From JAOUEE01 sp051011595 (GTDB taxonomy: Bacteria > Actinomycetota > Acidimicrobiia > Acidimicrobiales > SHLQ01), in the NCBI GenBank assembly GCA_051011595.1, contig JBPCTQ010000318.1, forward strand, positions 1-26,831: a DNA stretch of 26,831 bases, written 5' to 3'. Made by a program: the position numbers and the translations under genes. Positions 15,170 to 22,317 of the stretch are shown in pieces. Positions within the stretch are counted from its first letter, which is position 1; every line of letters begins with the position of its first letter. The notes beneath the pieces are model-generated. The model did not search any database. It was not told the DNA's origin and saw only the letters and a list, made by a program, of their open reading frames with translations.

Positions 15170-16279
15170 ATGGCTCTGACCGACTCCAGCTTCGATACCG
15201 CCACCAACAGTGCGGTCGGTGAAGCCGACTACCACATCGATCTGCGCGACGACTCGCCGACGACGGCGCCCGATCGGCCGGCCATCCTCGACCCTGGTTT
15301 CGACCTCACCTTGCGGCCCATGCGGTATCCCGTCTTCTACGAGATGTATCGCGACGCCATCAAGAACACCTGGACCGTCGACGAGATCGACTTCTCCGAC
15401 GATCTGGTCGATCTGCAACGAAAGCTGCTGCCGGCCGAGAAGCACCTGATCAACAGGCTGGTGGCCTTCTTCGCCACCGGCGACTCGATCGTGTCGAACA
15501 ACCTGGTGCTCAACCTGTACCAGCACATCAACGCTCCCGAAGCCCGGATGTACCTGTCACGCCAGCTCTACGAAGAGGCGTTGCACGTGCAGTTCTACCT
15601 GACCCTGCTCGACAACTACATCCCCGATGTGGCCGAACGCGAAGCCGCCTTCGCTGCCATCCACAACATCCCGTCGATCGCCCAGAAGGCCGACTTCTGC
15701 TTCAAGTGGATCGGGTCCATCCAAGACATCGACCAGCTCGAGACCCGCGAAGACCGCAAACGTTTCCTGCTCAACCTCATCTGCTTCGCCACCTGCATCG
15801 AAGGTCTGTTCTTCTTCGCCGCCTTCGCCTACGTCTACTTCCTGCGCTCCAAGGGCCTGCTCAACGGTCTTGCCGCCGGCACCAACTGGGTGTTCCGCGA
15901 CGAGTCGGGCCACATGAACTTCGCCCTCGAGGTGGTCAACACCGTGCGGGCCGAAGAACCCGACCTGTTCGACGAGGAGCTGGCCGCCGACATCGCCACC
16001 ATGATCGACGAGGCGGTCGACTGTGAGTACCGCTTCGCCGAAGACGTGCTGGGCGAAGGGGTGCCGGGAATGAGCCTCAACGACACCCGCCAGTACCTCG
16101 AGTTCGTGGCCGACCAGCGTCTGGCCCAGCTGGGACTGGCCCGCCAGTACGGCGCGTCGAATCCCTTCGGCTTCATGGAGCTCCAAGACGTACAGGAGCT
16201 CACCAACTTCTTCGAGCGCACGGTGGCTTCGTACCAGGTGGGTGTCGAAGGCGACGTCAGCTTCGACGAGGACTTCTAA
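15170..16279 (+). CDS. nrdB: Class Ia ribonucleoside-diphosphate reductase, beta (radical) subunit
   Basis: 369 aa; AGGAG (15154-15158) precedes ATG 15170. It houses the dimetal centre and the stable radical that starts catalysis in NrdA. The metal ligands are D105 (FATGDSIV), E136 and H139 (YEEALH), E211 (TCIEGLFFF), and E245 and H248 (RDESGHMNF). Y143, four residues after H139, occupies the radical-tyrosine position of E. coli Y122, so this is a tyrosyl-radical type rather than a Phe-substituted class Ic. The C-terminal tail (VGVEGDVSFDEDF) is acidic with a final Phe, as needed to dock into the alpha subunit. It is the last gene of the nrdAB operon, closed by a strong terminator. Confidence 0.97.
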   Translation: MALTDSSFDTATNSAVGEADYHIDLRDDSPTTAPDRPAILDPGFDLTLRPMRYPVFYEMYRDAIKNTWTVDEIDFSDDLVDLQRKLLPAEKHLINRLVAFFATGDSIVSNNLVLNLYQHINAPEARMYLSRQLYEEALHVQFYLTLLDNYIPDVAEREAAFAAIHNIPSIAQKADFCFKWIGSIQDIDQLETREDRKRFLLNLICFATCIEGLFFFAAFAYVYFLRSKGLLNGLAAGTNWVFRDESGHMNFALEVVNTVRAEEPDLFDEELAADIATMIDEAVDCEYRFAEDVLGEGVPGMSLNDTRQYLEFVADQRLAQLGLARQYGASNPFGFMELQDVQELTNFFERTVASYQVGVEGDVSFDEDF

Positions 16280-16309
16280 AGACCGCTTCCCCGACACCGA
16301 CCCACCAGT

Positions 16310-16348
16310 ACGACGGTCCCTCCCCAGTGGAGGGGCCGTCGTCGTTTT
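16310..16348. terminator. Strong intrinsic terminator after nrdB
   Basis: ACGACGGTCCCTCC (16310-16323) pairs with GGAGGGGCCGTCGT (16329-16342) over 14 positions including one G-T wobble, with loop CCAGT. CGTTTT follows. It lies between the convergent nrdB and regulator genes and could stop transcription from both sides. Confidence 0.9.
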
Positions 16349-16361
16349 GGGGTGTGGTCGC

Positions 16362-18896
16362 TCAGTCCACCAGGGCCAGCAGCGCCTGGCGAGTGCCGGT
16401 GACCACATCATCGATCACCAGGGCCGCCCCGGCCCGGCGTAAGTCGTCGTAGCGGTCGGCGCCCAACCCGTCGCGGAGCTGATTGACCGAATCCAGGAGA
16501 CGTTGGCGTTGGGCTGGTTCCATGGGCAGCGCACCGAGGGTGGAGTGGGCCTCGATGGCACCAACCATCTGGGCCGCCCATTCCAGATCACCTCCGTCGG
16601 CAACGGCGATCGCCGACTGGTTCAGCGAGAGCCACTGGTTGGCCCAGTCGCCCGCCCGGTACCAGGTGTCGAGCACCTCGGCGAACCCGGCGCAGGCCTC
16701 GCGGCGGCGACCCAGGCGCAGGTGCAGCGAGCTGCTTTCGGTGAGGGCGAAGGCGGCCATCCATCGATTGCCGACGGCACGAGCCACCTGTTCACTCCGC
16801 TCGAGGATGCCGAGCGAGGCCTCGATGTCGGACGCTTCGGTGGCGATCCCGGTGGCGAACAGGGCCGATGCCAACGCGGTGGGATTACCCGACTGCGCCG
16901 CAGCCACCGACGACCGCTCGGCCAGGGCCACCGCGTCGTCGGTGAGACCCATGGAAGCGTGCGCCACCGCGTTGAAGTACGTGCTGTGGACGAGCCGGTT
17001 GGTGTCGCCCGACTCCTCGGCCAGAGCCAGATGCTCGGCGAACACGGGCATGGCCAGCTCGGGTTCGGTCAACGAGAAGATGGCGTTGAGGTACGCACGC
17101 AGAGCGAGTGCGTAGCCAGGTTCGGTCGGTCCATCGGCTTGGTCGAGCAGCGCTCGGGCGTGATCGATCGCCGGTTCGTGATCGCCGCGGAGGAACATGC
17201 CGTACACGACGAATGCGGCCACCAGCAGGCGAAGGGGGTGGTCGTCGTCGGAGATGTCGAGGGCGGATTGGCCCCAACCGGTGATCTCGTACCGCATCGA
17301 GCGAGCGGAGTACTCGATGAGGCTGGCCACGATTTCGAGGGCCGCGTCATGATCGCCGGTGTCGACGGCGAAACGATGCGCCGCTCGCAGGTTGGTGAAT
17401 GCGGCGTCGACCTCGGCCACCCAACGTTGTTCCTCGGCCGTCTCCAGACCCGCGCCGAACCGACCGGCCTGATGCCGATAGTGACCGAGATGCCGACCAT
17501 GGAGGCCGATCCGACCGACATCGTCGAGACGATCGGCACCATAGGCCCGCAGCGTCTCGAGCATCTCGTACCGGGTGCCGGCCGTGGAGCGGCGGACGCC
17601 GAGCATCGAGCGGTCGACCAGGCGAGTGAGGCCATCGATGACGTCGATGGTGCCGTCACGGTCGTCGCACACCACCTCGGCCGCCACGAGATCGAACGGC
17701 CCGGCGAACACCGACAGTTGTTCGAAGAGATGCCGATCGTCGGTGTCGAGCAGGTCGTAGGACCACTTCACGGTGTCGAGCAAGGTGTGATGGCGGGGGT
17801 CGGCCCCTCGCCGGGTCCCTTTCAGCAACCGGAAGCGCTCGCTGAGCCGCTCGGCCAGATCGGCCACATCGAGCGAACGGGTACGGGCGGCCGCCAGTTC
17901 GAGCGCCAACGGGACACCATCGAGCTGACGACAGATGGCGACCACCGATTCGACCGTGGCCCGGTCGAGCTCGAACGAGGGGTCGGCCGCCGTGGCCCGT
18001 TCGACGAACAATCGCACCGCCGCACTCTCGAGCACCGCGGTGGGATCGAGGGCGGCCTCGTCGGCATCGAAGACACCCAGCGGTTGCACCGGCCACAAGT
18101 GCTCACCGGCCACCATCAGCGCCTCACGGGACGACGTGACGATGGTGACGTCGGGCGCCCGTTGCAGGAGCAACTCGACCAGGTGAGACACCGACTCGAT
18201 GACGTGTTCGCAGTTGTCGAGGAAGATCAGCGCCTCACGAGGGCGGAAGACCTCGACGATGGTGTCCGCCATCGACCGACCGTGCTGGGATTGGAGATCG
18301 AGGGCGGTGGCCACCGCGCCGGCGACATCGTCGGCCGGAGTGACCTGCACCAGTTCGACCGGCCAGATGCCGTCGGGGAAACGGCCGTCGACGGCGCGGC
18401 ACAACTCGTAACCCAACGACGTCTTCCCCACCCCACCGGCGCCGACGAGCGACACCAGTCGGTGATCGGTGACGGCGGTGACGAGGTGGTCGAGATCGTG
18501 TTCGCGTCCGACCAACCGACCGACGGCAACCGGCAGATCACCACTCGGGTTGGTGGTGGTCTCCTGACGGTTCTCCACCTCGTGGATCTCGGCGACGAAC
18601 TCATAACCCCGGCCGTGCACCGTGCGGATCACACCCTGGGTGGTGCCGTCGTCGCCCACGGCCCGTCGGGCGCTCTTGATACGCGTGGTCAAGGCCGATT
18701 CGCTGACGAAACGATCGCCCCATACCTGATCGAGCAGCTCCTCCTTGGTGACCACCCGCCCGCGGTTGGTGGCGAGGTGCACGAGCACATCGAAAACCTG
18801 CGGCTCGATCGGGTAGGGCTCGCCATCATGGCGAAGCTCCACCCGATCGAGATCGAGTTCGTTGTCGGCGAAGCGGAGAATCACCTCCGTCGCCAC
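16362..18896 (-). CDS. Winged-helix/NB-ARC ATPase/TPR transcriptional regulator (AfsR-like architecture)
   Basis: 844 aa from GTG 18896 (GTG 18884 is almost as good, with GGGAG 11 nt upstream; the frame stays open further upstream without a convincing start). Residues ~5-102 are an OmpR-type winged helix (RFADNELDLDRVELRHDGEP, ending IRTVHGRGYEFVAE). VGRLVGREHDLDHL introduces the ATPase with Walker A GAGGVGKT (152-159) and Walker B ALIFLDNCEHV (D227). VTIVTSSRE and LDGVPLALELAAARTRSL are typical STAND-class motifs. The C-terminal ~400 residues are Ala/Leu-rich helical repeats, probably TPRs. No BTAD domain or C-terminal LuxR HTH is seen, so it is not a true SARP. It probably acts as a signal-dependent DNA-binding ATPase controlling the divergent methyltransferase or the small ORF just upstream. 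Confidence 0.87.
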   Translation of the reverse strand: MATEVILRFADNELDLDRVELRHDGEPYPIEPQVFDVLVHLATNRGRVVTKEELLDQVWGDRFVSESALTTRIKSARRAVGDDGTTQGVIRTVHGRGYEFVAEIHEVENRQETTTNPSGDLPVAVGRLVGREHDLDHLVTAVTDHRLVSLVGAGGVGKTSLGYELCRAVDGRFPDGIWPVELVQVTPADDVAGAVATALDLQSQHGRSMADTIVEVFRPREALIFLDNCEHVIESVSHLVELLLQRAPDVTIVTSSREALMVAGEHLWPVQPLGVFDADEAALDPTAVLESAAVRLFVERATAADPSFELDRATVESVVAICRQLDGVPLALELAAARTRSLDVADLAERLSERFRLLKGTRRGADPRHHTLLDTVKWSYDLLDTDDRHLFEQLSVFAGPFDLVAAEVVCDDRDGTIDVIDGLTRLVDRSMLGVRRSTAGTRYEMLETLRAYGADRLDDVGRIGLHGRHLGHYRHQAGRFGAGLETAEEQRWVAEVDAAFTNLRAAHRFAVDTGDHDAALEIVASLIEYSARSMRYEITGWGQSALDISDDDHPLRLLVAAFVVYGMFLRGDHEPAIDHARALLDQADGPTEPGYALALRAYLNAIFSLTEPELAMPVFAEHLALAEESGDTNRLVHSTYFNAVAHASMGLTDDAVALAERSSVAAAQSGNPTALASALFATGIATEASDIEASLGILERSEQVARAVGNRWMAAFALTESSSLHLRLGRRREACAGFAEVLDTWYRAGDWANQWLSLNQSAIAVADGGDLEWAAQMVGAIEAHSTLGALPMEPAQRQRLLDSVNQLRDGLGADRYDDLRRAGAALVIDDVVTGTRQALLALVD

Positions 18897-18952
18897 TCCC
18901 GCAGACGCATAGGACCCATCGTAGGTCCCTGCGGTTGGGCCCTCAGCCCGAC

Positions 18953-19078
18953 TCACGCCGCCTTGGCCAGGACGAGCTCCGGTCGGCCGACCGTGCCGAA
19001 CCGGGGAACCCGGGCGACAGGGCTGGCAGTGGTGCCCGGGCGGAACCGGGCGGTGGATGGATTGGTCTCGGTGTTCAT
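18953..19078 (-). CDS. Small ORF, 41 aa, with strong ribosome binding site; unknown
   Basis: ATG 19078 lies 9 nt after GAAGGAG on the minus strand. The frame ends at TGA 18953-18955, 57 nt before the regulator's proposed GTG. Third codon positions are ~85% G/C, as in neighbouring genes. The peptide begins MNTETNPSTARFRPG, is rich in Arg, Pro, Thr and Ala, has no Cys and no membrane segment, and ends PELVLAKAA. The ribosome binding site lies in the loop between CAGGTC (19081-19086) and GACCTG (19108-19113). It could be a leader peptide coupling translation to the regulator, a small partner protein, or a peptide signal. I do not recognise a family. Confidence 0.5.
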   Translation of the reverse strand: MNTETNPSTARFRPGTTASPVARVPRFGTVGRPELVLAKAA

Positions 19079-19143
19079 GGCAGGTCGTCTCCTTCGTGGG
19101 TGTGGTTGACCTGTCGCCACTGTGCGGGATCGACGAGTCCAGG

Positions 19144-19197
19144 GCTTGGAGACGAGATGGAGTTCGAAAGAAGCAATTCTTCAGGTCTTCTCCAAGC
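19144..19197. promoter_or_regulatory. Long inverted repeat in the divergent regulator/methyltransferase region
   Basis: GCTTGGAGA (19144-19152) and TCTCCAAGC (19189-19197) are perfect 9-bp arms. Inside lies AAGAA-GCAA-TTCTT (19168-19181), and this AT-rich stretch stands out from its GC-rich surroundings. Its position ~50 bp before the methyltransferase ATG and ~65 bp before the small ORF ATG suits a shared operator. No clear -10/-35 pair was found. Confidence 0.45.
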
Positions 19198-19248
19198 TCC
19201 ACCGAGCCCGACGGCGCACGCTGTGAAGACACCGAACGAGGAGACACC

Positions 19249-20055
19249 ATGACCGCAACCGACACCCCCACCGACACCAGCTGGATCGAAGCCGGCAGGG
19301 CCTGGGACCACGCCGCCACCGACTGGGCGTTCCTCTTCGAGCCCTACGCCGCAGACGCCATCGACACCGTGTTCGCTCGTACCCGGGTGGGGCCCGACGT
19401 CGACCTGCTCGACCTGGCGTGCGGCTCCGGCTACGCACTCGGCAAAGCCCATCGGCGAGGGGCCCGATGCGCCGGCATCGACGCCGCCGCCGGGTTGATC
19501 GACATCGCCGGTCGCCGAACACCACCAGCCGATCTGGTGTGGGGTTCGATGTTCGACCTGCCGTGGGCCGATCAGCGCTTCGACGTGGTCACCTCGTTCA
19601 ACGGGATCTGGGGCGGCTGTCAGGCTGCACTCGACGAGGCAGCCCGGGTTCTGCGGCCCGGCGGCATGCTCGGTCTCACCTTCTGGGGGCCGGCTGCCAG
19701 GCTGGACCTTCGTGACTACTTCGTGGCGGTCGGAACCACCGGTCCTCCGTCAACGGCCGAAGAGATGGTGTCGCTGGCCAACATCGGCGCTCCCGGGGTG
19801 GCCGAGGACATGCTCGACCGGGCCGGGATCGATCTGGTGAGCCGCACCGCCGCCGTCGCGGTCAACGAGTGGCCTGACGCCGACACGGCCTGGAAGGCAC
19901 TGCGGTCCCCCGGAGTAGTGGTGCCATCGCTGGAGCAGACCGGGGAGGACGCCGTGCGTGAACTCGTCCTCGAAGCCATCGCCCCCTTCGGCGACGACCG
20001 CGCCGGCTATCGGCTCGAGAGTGAGCTCACCGTGGTGATCGGCCAGCTGCGCTGA
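19249..20055 (+). CDS. Class I SAM-dependent methyltransferase
   Basis: 268 aa; GAGGAG (19238-19243) sits 5 nt before ATG 19249. The Rossmann-fold SAM site is clear: motif I LLDLACGSGYALGKA (~53-67), motif II around the acidic loop in CAGIDAAAGLIDIA, then FDVVTSFNGIWGG (motif IV) and ARVLRPGGMLGLTFWGP (motif V/post V). This is the Methyltransf_11/25 type used on small molecules. The substrate is not evident. It is divergent from the small ORF and AfsR-like regulator, whose target it may be, and is followed 67 bp later by a VOC gene with a very similar ribosome binding context, so the two may form an operon. Confidence 0.92.
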   Translation: MTATDTPTDTSWIEAGRAWDHAATDWAFLFEPYAADAIDTVFARTRVGPDVDLLDLACGSGYALGKAHRRGARCAGIDAAAGLIDIAGRRTPPADLVWGSMFDLPWADQRFDVVTSFNGIWGGCQAALDEAARVLRPGGMLGLTFWGPAARLDLRDYFVAVGTTGPPSTAEEMVSLANIGAPGVAEDMLDRAGIDLVSRTAAVAVNEWPDADTAWKALRSPGVVVPSLEQTGEDAVRELVLEAIAPFGDDRAGYRLESELTVVIGQLR

Positions 20056-20122
20056 GCATGGTGCTGGAACAACCCCGGACCCCAGGCCATGATTGGGTGA
20101 CCAACACAACCGAGAGGACACC

Positions 20123-20563
20123 ATGGGGGACGTGCGGCTTCACGGCATCAACCTGGTCACCGGCAACATGGAGGCTGCGCTGGCGTTCTACCGCGAGCTG
20201 GGCGTCGAAATCCCCGAGTCGAATGTCTGGTCGACCGAAAGCGGAATGCACCACGTCACCGCCGCCGATCCGACCGAGGTCGACGTCGAGTTCGACTCGG
20301 TCGAGCTGGCGGGCTCGTACAACGACTCATCCAAGGTCCAGGATCCGACCGGCTCCACCCTGGTGGGCTTCTCGGTGGGCACCCGGGAAGAGGTCGATGC
20401 CATCTACGAGCGCCTGGTCGGTCTGGGACACCGGAGCCTCCATCCACCGACCGACGCCTTCTGGGGTGCCCGTCACGCCATCATCGAGGATCCCGACGGT
20501 CGGCCCATCGGGATCATGAGCCCGTCCGACCCCGAGCGGCAGTCCCCACCCCCGGACATCTGA
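20123..20563 (+). CDS. VOC-superfamily (glyoxalase/bleomycin-resistance-like) protein
   Basis: 146 aa from ATG 20123, preceded by GAGAGGA (20112-20118). It begins VRLHGINLVTGNMEAALAFY, the usual first beta-alpha unit of VOC proteins, and ends its second module with HAIIEDPDGRPIGIMSP, the conserved DPDGN/R-type turn. VOC proteins bind a metal and catalyse isomerisations, dioxygenations or drug sequestration. The candidate ligands (H58 or H59 in GMHHVT, the Asp/Glu-rich strand VDVEFDSVEL, and H128 in ARHAII) do not form an obvious canonical H/E set, so catalysis is uncertain. It is probably co-expressed with the preceding methyltransferase. A specific function cannot be assigned. Confidence 0.88.
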   Translation: MGDVRLHGINLVTGNMEAALAFYRELGVEIPESNVWSTESGMHHVTAADPTEVDVEFDSVELAGSYNDSSKVQDPTGSTLVGFSVGTREEVDAIYERLVGLGHRSLHPPTDAFWGARHAIIEDPDGRPIGIMSPSDPERQSPPPDI

Positions 20564-20605
20564 ACCCGGGCTCACGAACAGCGGGCCGACGACCGATGGA
20601 AAGCC

Positions 20606-21490
20606 ATGCATCTGGCCCGGCGCGTCTCGATGGTGGTGGCTACCGCGGCGCTGGTCCTGACCGCCTGCGGCGGATCAACCGACGCCAACGACCACATCTC
20701 GGTGAGCGATGTCGGCGACACGACCGGATCCCCCCCGACCACCGCGAGTGCACCGCCCGTCGCCCGGGCAACAGGTACCGGCGACCTCGACCCCATCAAT
20801 CCGGTCGAATGGCACCTCATCGGCCAGTGGACGGTGGAGACCGTCGACGAGGAAACCGGCAGTGGTCTGGCCGGGACCATCGGCGATCGGTGTGAATTCG
20901 CCGATGATCACATCCTGCGGTGTGAGCGAGATGACCGGTCGGCGACGCTCACCGGGCTCTGGTTGGCGGATGCCCTCCCCGCCGCAGCCGACGACAACGC
21001 CGCGGTGGCCGTGCTCACCTGGCGTAGCGACGACGGCCAACGGGGAGGTAGCGCCCGCGTGACCCTGTCGGGCGACGAGTTGGTGATGGCATCGGGATTC
21101 CACGAGTCGGGGTGGACCCGCACCGCATCCCTGCCCCGGGGCGAACGACCCGATCCGGCGCCCAGTCGTCTCCAGGTGGCCCTCACCGGAACGTGGGAGA
21201 TGACCGACCTCACCGATACGGGCTCCGCCCTCCTCGAGCAGATGGCGGTGGGTACCCGCTGCGAACTGCTGGCCGACCGGACCTTCGTATGCCGAACCGA
21301 CGACCGCACCCTCAACGGTGTGTGGCGGGTACAGCGCGGCATTGCCGGCCAGGAACAAGGCGGTCTCGCCCCGCGACTCTCGCTCACCACCAGCGACGGA
21401 TTCTCGGCCACCACCACCTTCACCCTGCCGGGATTGGACGAGCTGCACCTGACCGGTTCCGCCGCCAGCAGCTGGGTGGCCGTCGACTGA
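20606..21490 (+). CDS. Lipoprotein with two duplicated ~100-residue domains; unknown function
   Basis: 294 aa. ARRVSMVVATAALVLTAC is a lipoprotein signal (lipobox LTAC, Cys21); a start at the second Met is possible. A Ser/Thr/Pro-rich linker (30-66) precedes two related domains at ~71-170 and ~192-290. Both start with a GQW/GTW-type strand (LIGQWTVE; LTGTWEMT), carry D-x-G-S or T-G-S, and have a Cys pair with identical spacing in G-D/T-R-C-E...C-x-R/E-x-D-D-R (C96/C106 and C219/C229). Both then continue L-T/N-G-L/V-W. The pattern suggests two small beta-barrels, each locked by a disulfide, displayed outside the membrane. I do not recognise the family. The gene ends inside a palindrome shared with the convergent hydrolase gene. 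Confidence 0.82.
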   Translation: MHLARRVSMVVATAALVLTACGGSTDANDHISVSDVGDTTGSPPTTASAPPVARATGTGDLDPINPVEWHLIGQWTVETVDEETGSGLAGTIGDRCEFADDHILRCERDDRSATLTGLWLADALPAAADDNAAVAVLTWRSDDGQRGGSARVTLSGDELVMASGFHESGWTRTASLPRGERPDPAPSRLQVALTGTWEMTDLTDTGSALLEQMAVGTRCELLADRTFVCRTDDRTLNGVWRVQRGIAGQEQGGLAPRLSLTTSDGFSATTTFTLPGLDELHLTGSAASSWVAVD

Positions 21491-21503
21491 CCGCGCGGTC
21501 AGT
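21486..21503. terminator. Perfect 18-bp palindrome joining two convergent stop codons
   Basis: ACTGACCGCGCGGTCAGT (7-bp stem with a GCGC loop, or a complete palindrome) contains the TGA of the lipoprotein gene (21488-21490) and, on the other strand, the TGA of the hydrolase gene (21499-21501). It is a compact candidate bidirectional terminator without T-tracts. Confidence 0.65.
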
Positions 21504-22317
21504 GTTCGACGAGGAACTGCTCGACCCGGTCCGACCAGGCCAGCACACCGTCGAGGTCACTCACCAGGTCGAGCTCGGCGCCCGGGAGCAGCTCGTCGAG
21601 CTCGTGCGCCGTCGCCGCGGGATGGGTGGGATCGCCGGTCCAGGCGAGAATCAACGCCGGCTGGGTGAGCGTCGACAACACGTCGCGATCGGGCAGCTGT
21701 GCCGTGGTGGCCCCACGAAAGACCCGAGCCAATCGTGTGGTGTCCCACGATCGCATGGCTTCGGCTCGCAGTTCGGCCATGTCGGGCACGTCGACGAAGG
21801 GGTCGGGTGGGGCCAGCTCGGCCGAAGCGGCGATGAGTGGCTCCACCCCGTCGGTCTCGACGATGTCGGCCATGGCCTCGTACAGCGAGGCCTGACCGGC
21901 ACGACCTTCCCAGCCGGTGGGAGGGATCATCAGGACCAGCGCAGTGATGCGATCGGGGTCTTGCACCGCGGCGTGGAGGGCGGTGGCGCAGCCCATCGAT
22001 GCGCCGCCGGCGGCGTAGGAGCCGATGGCCAAGGCATCGGCCAGCGACCGTTGATCGCTCCCCAGCGCCGACCATGCATAGCCGTCCCGCTCCTCGGTGG
22101 AACCCGACTCGCCGTGGCCGCGGGCGTCGTAGCGAAGCACCCGGTGGTTGTGCTGGATCCGGTCCCACCGAAGCAACGCCCGCTCGTCCTCGGCCGCCAT
22201 CGAGCTGGTGAGGCCGTGCCCCCAGACGAGATCGGGGCCTTCGCCGCCGAGCCGGTAGGCCAACACCACATCGCCGAGGTCGACCGACCCGGCCGACGCC
22301 GCACCAGACACGGTCAC
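21499..22317 (-). CDS. Alpha/beta hydrolase, catalytic His apparently missing
   Basis: 272 aa from GTG 22317, which overlaps the betB stop (GTGA), so translation is likely coupled. Family features: oxyanion strand LVWGHGLTSS, the RYDARGHGES loop, nucleophile elbow G-A-S107-M-G in YAAGGASMGCATALHAA, a lid region, and the acid strand ALILAWTGDPTHP (Asp). The catalytic His normally found in a GH shortly after ...AELDLV is absent: the stretch reads SDLDGVLAWSDRVEQFL. The only later His is the final residue. Either another His serves, or the protein is not a standard hydrolase. It is the third gene of the DUF3052-betB-hydrolase operon. The substrate is unknown. Confidence 0.87.
   Translation of the reverse strand: MTVSGAASAGSVDLGDVVLAYRLGGEGPDLVWGHGLTSSMAAEDERALLRWDRIQHNHRVLRYDARGHGESGSTEERDGYAWSALGSDQRSLADALAIGSYAAGGASMGCATALHAAVQDPDRITALVLMIPPTGWEGRAGQASLYEAMADIVETDGVEPLIAASAELAPPDPFVDVPDMAELRAEAMRSWDTTRLARVFRGATTAQLPDRDVLSTLTQPALILAWTGDPTHPAATAHELDELLPGAELDLVSDLDGVLAWSDRVEQFLVEH

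Noticed and set aside
16503..19109. Long plus-strand open frame opposite the AfsR-like regulator
   Set aside because: The regulator frame has Walker A/B and winged-helix motifs. The opposite frame is Gly/Arg/His-rich without motifs and is a shadow.
16362..20563. Secondary-metabolite biosynthetic gene cluster around the AfsR-like regulator
   Set aside because: Only a methyltransferase and a VOC protein are near; no synthase, NRPS/PKS, terpene or RiPP-maturation enzyme is visible.
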